In this document: positions 24,397 through 36,300 of the stretch, piece after piece
Position numbering within the stretch: the stretch's first letter is position 1
Layout: each line of letters starts with the position of its first letter
Assembly: GCF_932526225.1 (NCBI RefSeq)
Contig: NC_064034.1
Coordinates: forward strand, 7,860,001-7,924,000
DNA from: Nematostella vectensis
Taxonomy: Eukaryota > Cnidaria > Anthozoa > Actiniaria > Edwardsiidae
Length of the DNA stretch: 64,000 nucleotides
Reading direction: 5' to 3'
Notes under the pieces: model-generated
The model's input: the letters and a program-made list of their open reading frames with translations, nothing else
Told to the model about the DNA's origin: nothing
Databases searched by the model: none
Made by a program: the position numbers and the translations under genes

Positions 24397-25281
24397 CAGC
24401 AACTCTTCATTATGTTAAACTACGTTGAACAGCACGTACCTACTATGTAATAAAATACTTCACGATATTTATTATGTGCAACAGCAAATGCTTATCATTC
24501 ATTTATTCTCTTCCGGTCAAAATCGGTATTCCTGTGCTCTGGGTGATCTGAGCAAGAAGCACAAAACCACGGCTAGAGACGATGGAAAAGCGATTTTATC
24601 TACGTAGCTTTAGCAAAACCTCTCGAACGTATAGATCTTCAGCAACATCATGACTTTCTAATGTGTAGGACTCTTTTCGAGATTGAGAAGTATCCGAATC
24701 TGCAGCAACTCTTCCTTTATGATAAACCACGCTAAACAGCTCGTATCTACTATATAATAAAATACTTCACGATATTTATTATGTGCTGCAGCAAATGCTT
24801 ATCATTCATTTATTCTCTTCCGGTCAAAATCGGCATTCCTGTGTTCTGGGTGATCTAAGCGAGAAGCACAAAACCACGGCTAGAGACGATGGAAAAGCGA
24901 TTTTATCTACGTAGCTTTAGCAAAACCTCTCGAATGTATAGATCTTCAGCAACATTGAGAAGTATCCGAATCTGCAGCATCTCTTCCTTATGATCAACTA
25001 CGCTGAACAGCTCGTATCTGCTATATAATAAAATACTTCACGGTATTTATTATGTGCAACAGCAAATGCTTATCATTCATATATTCTCTTCCGGTCAAAA
25101 TCGGTATTCCTGTACTCTGGGTGATCTAAGCGAGAAGCACAAAACCACGGCTAGAGACGATGGAAAAGCGATTTTATCTACGTAGCTTTAGCAAAACCTC
25201 TCGAGCGTATAGATCTTCAGCAACATCATGACTTTCTAATGTGTAGGACTCTTTTCAAGATTGAGAAGTATTCGAATCTGC
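24397..25281. repeat. ~306-bp tandem repeat, three copies
   Basis: Copies start at 24397, 24703 and 24975 at the word CAGCA(A/T)CTCTTC. Each contains ATAAAATACTTCACG, CTCTTCCGGTCAAAATCGG and AAGCGATTTTATCTACGTAG. Copy 2 lacks a ~35-bp piece (CATGACTTTCTAATGTGTAG and following bases) that copies 1 and 3 keep, so its period is 272 instead of 306. No terminal inverted repeats and no conserved reading frame, so it looks like satellite-style amplification. Confidence 0.95.
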
Positions 25282-26768
25282 ATTTTTCTTGAAGAAGAAG
25301 AAAAAAACCCCGATGATAATCAAATTCGGTCGCTGCATGTTTTCTTTAAGTATTTTTTTTCTTTTTTCTCCATACAAAATATTTAAAAAACCTCAAACCA
25401 CAAACAGACATCAGTTGCCGCGATAAAAAGGATTTAATACCTCTAGATTCACGCGAATCATCTTGATCTCAAAATTAAAATGGTTTAAAAGCTCATCATA
25501 CGTTTTGCATCGGTTGTTTTTTTTGTATTCGTTGCTGTGTTCTGACGCTTTTCACTCTCGAACGAAAAACATTGAAGTCAGAGCCACAAACCGCAAAGCC
25601 CTGATCACTTAGGGACAGTATAATGCTTGCTTGCAGACGGAGCTTTAAGCCTTGAGAATTTATCTCAAACCAATCTTTTTGGTGTAATCAATCGCAAACG
25701 GAACCATCGCAAAATACGTTCAAACGCTATATAATACACTAGAAATGATTGCTTTCCCCCAAATGGCAATTTAATTGCACAGGATAAAGTGACATGTGTG
25801 AATAATGACACTCCTGGGAGAACAAGCCTTACCTTGCCTCGGATTTCACCGGGAGCTTTTTTCTGGGCTAATTCTTGAACGCAGTTATTTCAAACGATCT
25901 TGCTGCAATCTGCCACGTTCGTTGGAAAAGTCGAGGTTCTCGTTTGCAAACCAATTGCTGCTTGATACACTTTTCAACACCAATACTTCCTTTCAGGAAT
26001 TAACTTTTAATGTTGTGGATGTCAGTCGATACGAAACAAAACAATTGTTAGCATTAACTTTTCATCAAGCAAAACGATTAACAATTCATGACTGAGGTTG
26101 ATTATAGCTTTAAAATTCAAGTCTCTAGATTGATATTTGTGTTTTCTTTTGACTACATTATATATCATTCGTTTCGATAAGAAATACTTTATATCCGTAT
26201 TTACATTACGTTAGAAATAGAGAGAATCGACATTTACTTCCAGTTCCTTTAAGCGATTCGTTTACGAATTCATCGTTTGACATAATAAAAAGCAAATTCT
26301 GTTGCAAATGTAACGTATCAAATAGTATCAAGTCTCTGCCGCGCGTGTGAGCCCGAGGCAAACCCCCCCTCTTGTGACACCATCTACCTTATCCTATGAG
26401 ATTGGGCCTTTAAAATATGAACTTTTAGTAGGATTATTCAGAATTTCCTCTACAAGAACCGCCCTCAGATGAATTATAAAAGAGGACTGAAATTAACATT
26501 GGGATGCTCAGGAATATATCGCTTCGGGCGTAATATAAAATACACACGAGAGAGTGGGAAGCTTTTTATACACGGCCTAGAATAGTCGATAGCTTAAGAG
26601 CAGTAATGGCTTTATTCTAACCTTAATGATATGATGACCTTTACCTTAACGAGGAGGCACGGTGTGTAATAAAAACTTGAAAATGAATATGAAAAAAGAG
26701 AGAAATAATAAAACCTCAAGGGGTAAACAAGAGAAATCTTAAATAAACAGACAGGAGACTAGACATAT
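25282..26768. other. No supported feature
   Basis: AT-rich unique sequence. The plus-strand open frame at 25805-26095 gives no recognisable domain and has no exon-like borders; I treat it as chance. Confidence 0.6.
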
Positions 26769-27040
26769 CCAGTTAGTGATTTAAGTGCTTGGACGTTTGT
26801 AGCACTAGAAACCCCAGATTTACAAAAGATTGTGCATTGTCTTGTTAACTCATAAGGGCCTTCAGATGTCAGATGTGAAAGGGAATAATAGAATATAGAT
26901 AAGGATGCAAAAGAAGCCACTTCCAGTTAGTAATTTAAGTGCTTGGACGTTTGTAGCACTAGAAACTCCAAATTTACAAAAGATTTTGCATTTTCTTGTT
27001 AACTCATAAGGACCTTCAGATGGGAGATGTTAGATATAGA
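26769..27040. repeat. 154-bp direct duplication
   Basis: Segments starting CCAGTTAGT at 26769 and 26923 share TTAAGTGCTTGGACG, TGTAGCACTAGAAAC and TTGTTAACTCATAAGG at matching offsets, with about a dozen point differences and a small deletion near the end of copy 2. It is older than the 73-bp duplication at 17565. Non-coding. Confidence 0.88.
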
Positions 27041-28806
27041 TAAGAATACAAAAAGTCACTTTTAGAGTGACGAGAAAAAGCGCGACATTTACGTAAAAAT
27101 ATTGCATCTAGCTTTTGATCCCCAGCACTAAAACCTCCAGATAAGCAACATACTATAATTTATATGTAGTCATTAACCTCCAAATAAACAAAAGATGGAT
27201 CTAGCTAACAATCTCTTATAAATGTTCTCACACTTGAACATCATTTATCATTTTATTCCATATACTTCTTCCCTATACAAGTCGTCTCAAGTAGACAATT
27301 GTTCGCAACATCCAAAGACAGTCATTGGAAATTATTTTAGGACTCCCGCAATCCTGGAATCATTTACATTTTGTACACCATGTAGACTTCGAAAATTGGC
27401 AACTGGCGAAATAGAATTACAGCTTCCAGACACAGCCAACGCATGGGACTCATTCATACCATCTCCCTATGTTTTGGAACTCCTTCACTCATGGGGAATT
27501 TATTCCTATTATTTTTATACAAGTCATGCCGAGTTGACGACACAGACAACCAAGTGGAACTCTCAGACGGTCAACGCACGGGTCTTAAGAAAAACAAAAT
27601 TCAATGTTTTTTCTTTGTCATTCCATTGAAATCTGTATCAATAGAACAGTGTTCGAATGCAGTGATCGGCATCATATGTCTAAAAATGGAAAATGACCGC
27701 CTTGAAAGACCCCCCTGAATCTGTAGCTCAATGCAAGGTTTTAAGCACAGGCTTACCATCTCAAGGTTGTGTAATATTGTGTATGTAATAGCTTCACGAA
27801 TAATCGCCGATCGGCTCACAGTTTACATAAGAAACATCTAGTAGTTTGCTCTTGAAACGCAAATGCCCTACAATGAAGTCAGAGTAAATGAGAAATGATT
27901 TGGGATTTGTTACGCCTGTGTTTTGAGTCTCAAAACCGGCTTCTTTACAAAGTTATCACGCAGTATCCAATAGCTCAAAAAGGAAAATGACCACCAAGTA
28001 TTGACTATGATACTAGAAAACACCCTTTAAACTGCGATTTTCTAGTTAAATTATGAATCTTGAATAACTTTGGAGCAAGTAGAAACAAATTAGCAACTCT
28101 TAATGCGAAAAAGGTTTCCAGAACACACTATTTGTTAGGTAACAAATACAGCATACACTGGTTATCAATAAGGCCTCAAGCACAATAAAATAGCAGTTTG
28201 CAACACTAGGCGATACACTTGCCATTGGGCGGTAAAGTACCTGCTAGGTTAAAAACAGGGGGTCTGGTTCTAAATATTCGAGACATCGAGCTCTCAAGAG
28301 TTGACTATTAAACAGCAGACTTGGTTATACTCTTGTGACTAGTTTAGTCGAAAATGGAGTAGTATAACTTGCGAGAAATAAAATACTGAAGGCTACTGCT
28401 AAATAGATGAGAAAAATGCAAAGACACCCAAAGTAAAATAAGGTACACTTAAAATTTTAAGGTTACAGAGGGTCGGGAACTCCTCACTTTTCGTAATGGA
28501 AACTTGGTCTGAGATTTCAACGCCGCATTTGTATTTTTTTTTTTAATAACACTCATATCATGATGAAATTGCTTTAACTTCAGCCAAATTTTTTATCTGT
28601 TTGGTAAATATGGGATTTACGTCAGGCTTAAGAAAAAAAGTGCCAACATTTAATAAATACTATTAAAACGACTTTTTAAATTATTGATAAAGCAATAAGG
28701 CAATGATTCTCAAGAATACGTCAAAATGACCACAAAATATCTAGGTAACGCTTAGAGAAGACAAGTTATATAAAAAATAATCTATTCCCTAACAATGACT
28801 AAAGTA
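27041..28806. other. No supported gene
   Basis: Two overlapping plus-strand open frames (27222-27629 and 27443-27718) occur in different frames over the same DNA and show no recognisable domain. The overlap and lack of splice-site borders argue against either being a gene. The rest is AT-rich unique sequence. Confidence 0.55.
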
Positions 28807-29296
28807 CAGTGAAAACTTGGATTTTGCGATGCCTCGGGAAAAAAAAAATGTATAGTAAAATTGAGGTATCGTTGCAAAGAGGTCCCCGATTTTACGATAT
28901 AAAGGAAAAAACTTATTGAAAATATCGTTGTAGCAAAGTCGAGTTTATTATCAACTTATACAAAATAATAATATTGTAAATGTACTGTAAGAGTACGCTT
29001 TGTAAGGCTGTAATATGCATTTAACAAAATCTGTCAAGTGAAAACATCGATTAACTGTACTGAACGTGTGTGGTGTCTGTTTTTCTCTCTTTTTTGATAA
29101 AAAGATCAGTAATATCGTTGTATGGAGGTCAAAATTACGCTTGGGAGAACAGATTTTTATCGTAAAATCGAGAATATCGTTGTATCCAATATATCGTTAG
29201 ATCGAGGTAATTTCTCATATATTTCCATAATATTACCGGCGGGAGGAAGGAACGCCATCGTAAAATCGAGATTATCGTAAAATCCAGGTTCCACTG
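28807..29296. mobile_element. Nonautonomous pogo/Tc1-like DNA transposon with TA target duplication
   Basis: The element is 490 bp with terminal inverted repeats of about 25 bp: left CAGTGAAAACTTGGATTTTG, right (reverse complement) CAGTGGAACCTGGATTTTAC. A TA dinucleotide flanks it on both sides (28805-28806 and 29297-29298), the target duplication of Tc1/mariner/pogo elements. Sub-terminal repeats of ATCGTTGTA and ATCGTAAAATCGAG occur near both ends, in inverted orientation. There is no transposase frame, so it would depend on a related autonomous copy. Confidence 0.88.
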
Positions 29297-30255
29297 TAGT
29301 AATTCATTTCTGAAGGTCATAGTGGAACCATCGAGATCTGGATTTATGGTTAATGAAAGAAAAACACAACTATTGGTCTGAAAAGAATTTATTTCATTTT
29401 ATTTCATACAAATTTGGTTTGAAAAAACATTTTGATACACCTCTACGTCTCAATTACATCTGTTTTTTAAAAAATAACAAAATTTATTACACTTGTACCC
29501 GTCTTTCTATAATATGTTTCTATAATAATGTTAGCTCTGTTCATCCTCTATCCTATTTGTATTGCTCTCGATAATACATGGACTAACGCCGATATAAGAG
29601 GACAGCATTCATAAGGAAGCCACGAACTTAAAAAAAAAAAAAACATGAACCTCACAAAACCATATCATATTGGGCTCTATTCAGGTATTTAAATTTAGAA
29701 CTTATCAAAAATTCCAGGGGCGTTTAATATAGTGGAAGAGTCGCTTTGTCCGTTTCGGCAACCTTTTACTTATTCACACTTTATCTCAAGCGCAAGTGGG
29801 CTTTGTCTGATTATACAACTGAGTCCCCTGGAGTGCATCGAGACAGCGCTCTAGAAGCAGATTCTAGACGCCCACAAAAAACCTATGAAAATCTTTTGGC
29901 TACAGAATCGCTTTATCAGGGAGGAAGCAATAATATTTCCGGTGGTCCTGACTGACTGGCCGTGATTTTATGATAATTCTTTGCCAAGCAAAAAAGAATA
30001 AAGTCCATCTTGCGCGAGCTTGTTGCGCACCGCGTAGAGTGCCGCGTAGGGCAGGTGTTAATACTGTAAATAAAACACGCGCAACGGAGTCCTTATTCTA
30101 CCGTTCACCAAGCCGTAGCAAGTTCCTTAATCATCAGAGATAACCTTGACAATAATTATGTTACTATTGCTACTGGCGTTTATACATTGATTAATAAGTT
30201 TTGATAGTTACCCTAATAATATACCAACTAGTTTACGGCGCATATACAACACCTC

Positions 30256-30261
30256 TTTATT
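30256..30261 (-). terminator. Polyadenylation signal of the phosphatase gene
   Basis: TTTATT on the plus strand is AATAAA on the minus strand, 77 bases downstream of the stop codon at 30338-30340. It is the nearest canonical hexamer. Confidence 0.6.
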
Positions 30262-30337
30262 GTCCTACGCAGTCCTCGACTTACCGTTTTCTAGGTTACC
30301 TGACAGCCTATGATTGCTAGCAAACTGTCACATAACG

Positions 30338-33300
30338 TCACATGACATCGAGGGAAGGGAAATTGGGCCAGTGGCTTGGACGAGGTCTTGGTCCACCAGG
30401 TTTACTGGGGCGTTCCCCGTATCCTAAAAAATGTCAAAAAATGACTGAAGCTCAGAAATATGTCAAGTGCAGTAATCAAGAAATTTGTCGATCGAGTAAA
30501 AGTAAACCCACGCCGGATTTAATTAAAATCGTTTGATATTTTGTGTGGGCGTTAAGAGGACTGTGTTGTGGATTAGCCCGAGGGGCAATATGGTTTTTTT
30601 TTAAAGAAGGTATTAGATGGCGAAAGCACGCTCTATAAGGCCTGGCGTTCTGGCCGGTTTCCTGCGAGAAAGCGTGGGATCTGGGATGGGCAGAACGGCA
30701 ATAAGTCCCCGGTGAATTTACACGAAAAACGCGCGCTCTGATTGGTCAAGGGTCCATGTGTTATAAGTGGATATTACATGCGCGCGCTCCCCCAAACTAG
30801 ATTGTAACGTAAGAAAACATTTTAAATGTTGTATAAAACAGATATATCTAACTTCTTCGTGCGTCTGTTCTCTAATAGATGCAAAGAAGGCTTCGTTGTG
30901 TTTTTTTTTTTTCATGACACCCTGTGACTCAATCTGTGCATCAATTTAAGGACAGACGCACACAAAAAAGAGATATAGTCCTTTCTTGGATGTATAACGT
31001 GGGAAATGAGTAAATATATCAGTACAAAAAAAATGGAGAAATGTTGCAAGCGCCGTGAGATGCCTACTCTGAGCATGTTTTAAAATTTAGCTGGAGAAAG
31101 ATTGAAGGACTTAGGTAGGGGGGGGGGGGTGTTAGCCTTTTGACTCAACTATTAAAATATTCTTCTAATAACTTAGCCATTTTTATCAAGATGACTTTTT
31201 GGTTCTTTAAACGTGCTTTGATGCCTATAGAAATACAGCCTAGATTTCCAATAAAATCAGAAATCAAAAAAGGTAAACTTACCGAAATCGTTTTGTAAGA
31301 CTGTCAGCCCTTCATCTTTAAACAAACAAGAAGAGACGTAGTATTAATCAATAAAAAAAACATAGAGCTTACTGTATGTCTCAAAAGAGGAAAACAAGCA
31401 CTCAAGGACATTTCCTCTGTACTTACTTGGCGAGTCAGAACCTGTGTTGTGAACAGGAGATGACGATCGTCTATGCACTGATAAATGGGAAAGCTGTGGA
31501 TAGAAGGGCTGACAGTTCAGAATGGATGCAACCCTGGGGATGGTCAAGGGTTCACTCATTTAATGACTTTCTAGCCGAATTCAAAAAAGCTAAAGAATTT
31601 AATGAATTTAATTTAATGAAAAAGAATAAAAATATCAGTCGACGAACGACACAATCTTACACTTTAAGTTTTATATCTCTTTTATATAATAAAAATGCTA
31701 ACACAAAAATGCAAGTTTTTCCCTTCAATTGTGTTCCATAAAGCGGTCGTCATCTTATTTATCGCTGTGCGATTGGATCGCCAAAGAGAATGATATCGAC
31801 GCTTTATGGTATCGCCCTCACCTGAGCAGCTCCTGCTATAGCAATGTTCTTGGCTTTAGACTTGAACCGATCCAAAGTACCGGCACGGCTCTCGACATTG
31901 TCATAGGCATCATCTTCTCCTGGAATACAAACGAGAGTGTACCCTTCTTTTTAAATCCGAGACGGTAAAGAAACAAAAATGCTGTAGTTTTTAGTAACAA
32001 GAGGCGAACAAGAGGCAGGGTGAATTTCCTTACGCCTTGTCTCTAAATGGGCGATTGTGGTATTGAGTTAAAGGAACTGTATTAAGAAATGTTTAATAAT
32101 TTAGATCTGATACCACATGACGTTTTTTTTCTCTGACTGTCGAAAAAACATAATGGCTCTCACATTCTTGTGAAGTGGCAGTTTTTATTCAACTTTGAAA
32201 TTTCAAGGTTTAATGGGTACCACTTGTGTTCTAAGTCACCTAGAAAACACAAGGTCTACTGGGTAGTGACCGTCGTACCTGCTACTAGGAATGCGCCAGC
32301 AGTCTTGGCTGGAACTGGCGGTGGTAAATCTTGGTCCTCACTAGATGCAGATGATGTACTCTACAACCATATTATATTCTCGATATAAATAAATAACACA
32401 TTGGCATCAGAGCTGTGTGCAGGGCAGGACAATTACTCCAGGCGAGAGAGAGAAAAAAAGAACGCGGTTTTGTTTCCGCGGGGAGGAGGGTGGGTGCGTA
32501 ATATAATGAACCCTAACCAAACTCTTCAAGGTTGAGTTGAAGTTAAGTTGAAGAGTGAATACAAATTGTTTAATGCTTTCGAGTATCTATTCTTAATCTA
32601 TGCCTACCCATAATAGACGGGTAATATTTGACATGCCAATGCGAATTCTTTTTTTCATTTGTTTAAAAATTGAAACTATAAAAGCAAAAAGCTTATAAAA
32701 GCTATAATAGCTGTTGAGGCTATAAAAGCAAAAGTAATACATCTTTAAAAAGCGAAACCATCCAAGTGAAAGTAGCTTTGGGATATTTCAGCCACCGTCT
32801 TCCCGTCTTAGTAAACGCGAAAATTCAGCGGTCTATTTAAAACTATTCCAGAGTTGGATCAATGCTAACCAAATAGGGTAAACTAACCTTAAGGCTGCTT
32901 GACGACCCTTGTGTCTTAATAGCCCGGCGATCAGAGGGTAAAGGTGGAGCTGAACTAGCACTATCCCACAGATCTGGAGAGAGCGGGGCCCGCTTTTTGT
33001 CACGTGATTTTAACCCAACAGTCGCGTACAAGGTGTTTGGTATATCTGAAATAATGTAAAAAAAAAGTAAAGTTACATAAAAAACACGACAACCACGAGT
33101 AGAATGGATAAATTGGTGGATAGACATTTTCTACTTATGGCGACAATTGGAATCACTTGTAACAATTGCCTCCATGCATAACAACTACGGCAGGCAACAG
33201 CCAACGACATGTTTCAGTCTGACAACAAGTCCCGGCGTCGGCTAATAGTGGAAAACGAATAAGATCAGACGTAGGTGGTTACTCAAGAGAACCAGGTTAT

Positions 33301-36300
33301 TCACTTAAAATAGTTTGGGGCACGTGCACGCTAGTAAGAAAATTTGCTAAAATATGAACACGAGAAAATATACAAATTTTTCCCGAAATAAATGTAATAA
33401 ATGAAACTGTTATTAGAGAAATGCATATGTGAAGCATCTAGTATGTTCATTCAATGCAATTTCCAGGGCCCTTCCTCTACCACCTACACACACTTTTGGG
33501 ACCAATCGCGAGTATACAGCCATTACCGAAAGCCTAAAGAACTGGTTTTCATTATATTCCATTCACTTGATATAACGCATTCAAACCATAACGTTTAGCC
33601 TTCAATGCAGGCGTTTAACCGGTGTTTTAATAGCGGCTATAAAAACACCGGGTGAACGCCTGCAGTGCAAGATCAAAGCTCACACTATAAACCTGTATGG
33701 TTATTTCGCGTGATTTTAACGGTTTTTGAATTTTCCAAAATAACACCAACATTAAAATTCAATCGTGTTCCCTTTGGAGTCTTAAAGTATTGAACATTAC
33801 GGAAAGTGCAAATGAAAACAGAGACTTATAAACTACTCAATAGGCGGTTTCCTGTATACTTACCCTCCTCACAAACAGGTTTGCTCGGAATGGTGATGAG
33901 GCGCTCACTGGTACTTCTCTTTAGGACTGCAGGCTTTTGTATGCTCGGGCCGTCATTCTCAGCCGAGGAGTAAATAGGTACGTTGGCCTTGCCGCAATTC
34001 TCGGGTGATGAGTGAAAAGGAACATTCCCCTTTTTGCCATCGTCCTCAGGAGACGAATATACCGGCGCTCGGCCCCTACTGCTTAGCATTTCCTCAGATT
34101 TCCTTCGAGTTACCACAGCCAAGCCATAATCCGTGGCATCGGACTCTAGACTATTTTGTCTCTCTAACGGCCGTTTAGAGTTACTATGCACCGACGTATT
34201 GATAACTATCGCGTCAGCGAGGTTCGGAGAGCTCCTAGACTTGTCTACAGCGTTTACAAAACCTTGGTTTGTTTTGGAGTAAGCTGTCTCGCTGGTTCTA
34301 TCATTGTCCCCTGGAAAAGACACCAAATCGTACGAGCCAGCAAATGCCATTTTTCCAGGAGCCCCGCTTACAATGTCCTTTTTCTTGGACACATCACTGA
34401 CGCGGCGTGGGGGTGCAACTGGTCTTTCGGTATCACATTGTGCGCTCCCTTTTCCTGTACTCTCTGATGCAGAGTCTACCCCTGGGGATACACGCCGGGT
34501 AACCTGCTCTTCCATTTTGTGGGGAATTGTTTGTGGGGGTGTCTCAAAAGCACCAATAAGGCTATATTGGCTGGGTATATTGGGTTTACCCGCCGATACA
34601 TCTGTGCTACTTGTTCTTCGTTGGACGACGGCTGGAGTAAAAGGCTGCGGTTTCTTTATTTGTATGCCTTCAAGTAAACACGGTGACATTCTCTCTAAGG
34701 ATGTACTGGTTGGCATAGCTGGGTTTTCTGAATCAGTTGCTGTGCCACGCTTTGGTTGAGGCGCAACCTCTGGGACATTTCTAGGAACTATGAGAAGAAA
34801 AAATGAAACGATTTGAACACGATTTGAACAAGATAAGAGGTAGGGGAGGGGGTTGCGGTGGATAAAAAAGTTTGAAGGGAAAGATAGACATTTGTAGATT
34901 GGGGATAGAAAGAAATCGAGACTACAGCTCTTAGAACATGTACCGAAAAAGGCAAAGTGCCTTACCTGTTACGTTTTCATAACTGCCAAGCACTGGTCTA
35001 GGGGATAAATTGCTTCTGGAGGATGGCTCATCACTTAAGTCAATTAGAAGGCCTGCACACAAAAAGAACATCCATTAACATGACCTGTACACAAAAACAT
35101 CCATCAGTTTGAAGTCCTGCACACAGATACATCCATCAATTAGAAGGCCTGCACACAGATACATCCATCAATTAGAAGGCCTGTACACAGATACATTCAT
35201 CAATTAGAAGGCCTGCACACAGATACATCCAAGGGAGCACAACAGAATGTGTTTCATTTACTACGAAAATAAACCACTTTGTTATGCAAGGGGAGATCTT
35301 TGTTCGTTTCATCGGTTACAGACCGCCCGAAGATATCAGATACGCGTAGTGTCGGCGTTGCTGTTTTATTCCCGTGTTGACTTTCGCAAAGTCCCTGTCT
35401 GTTCAGATTACGTTTAGAGATCGTCGCAAATTACCCTCTGCTGGTTATGCATTATGTTACATTATGTTTATCTTGTTTTTGATGATGGTATTGTTATTGT
35501 TATTGTCCCTTTTTTTATTGATGCTGCACTGCTGTTTACTGTAGCTTTTTTATATTTAAGTTACTGTTGCTGTTCTTGTTGCTGTAAGCTTTCTGAGAGC
35601 ACTTTAGAGCTTATTCGCTCATTCTTACTTACCTTCAGGGACTGTCTGCTGAGCCACGTGACCACTTGCTATAGGAGGAACCACATAATCAGAGTCATTC
35701 CTTTCTGTTAGCTTAGTGGGTAGTATAACGTAGTCGGGGTCGCTCAGCGCCTTCCGATGGCCTGGCTTGAATGGCACGGTGCTGCTTTGATTTGACATTG
35801 CTCGAGCGAATGCCACTGGTTTAGCAGCAGGAGCAGGTTTAGCCGGTTTAGCAGGTATTGGAAGAGTCTTTTCCTCCTTCAGTGTAACATTAACATACTC
35901 CTGTGGAGGTCTTTGAGCCAAGGGGGGCTTTCTGGAGGCACCATTATTATCCAGAGTGGTGCACGTATTTCTACCAACTTCCTGTGATTTTACTTCCCCG
36001 TTTACTTTCTTTGGGGCAACTGAAGGTTTAGCTTTGGTTTTAGGCGGTAATTCCATTACGTTTTTAGGCTCTTGGGTTTTTGAAGTCGTTTCCCTAGGAG
36101 GTGTGGGTATAGGGCGATTTTCGGGAGGACGAGACGCTTTTTTCTCCTCAAGATGTAGTCTTTGGATGCTACGAATGAATGCAACATTTTCGTAATTCTG
36201 TTCCTCGCCTCCTTGCTGATCGCCAACGCTCACATTAACATAAAGATGATTTTGCTTCCTAAGCTCCTCGTTCACTAGTTCTTCGACAGCTTTGTAAACG

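Noticed and set aside
27222-27718. Two overlapping plus-strand frames of 135 and 91 codons
   Set aside because: Different frames over the same DNA, no domain, no splice borders.
33607-33665. Hairpin considered as a microRNA precursor
   Set aside because: A one-base loop cannot be processed like a normal pre-miRNA; kept only as an inverted repeat.
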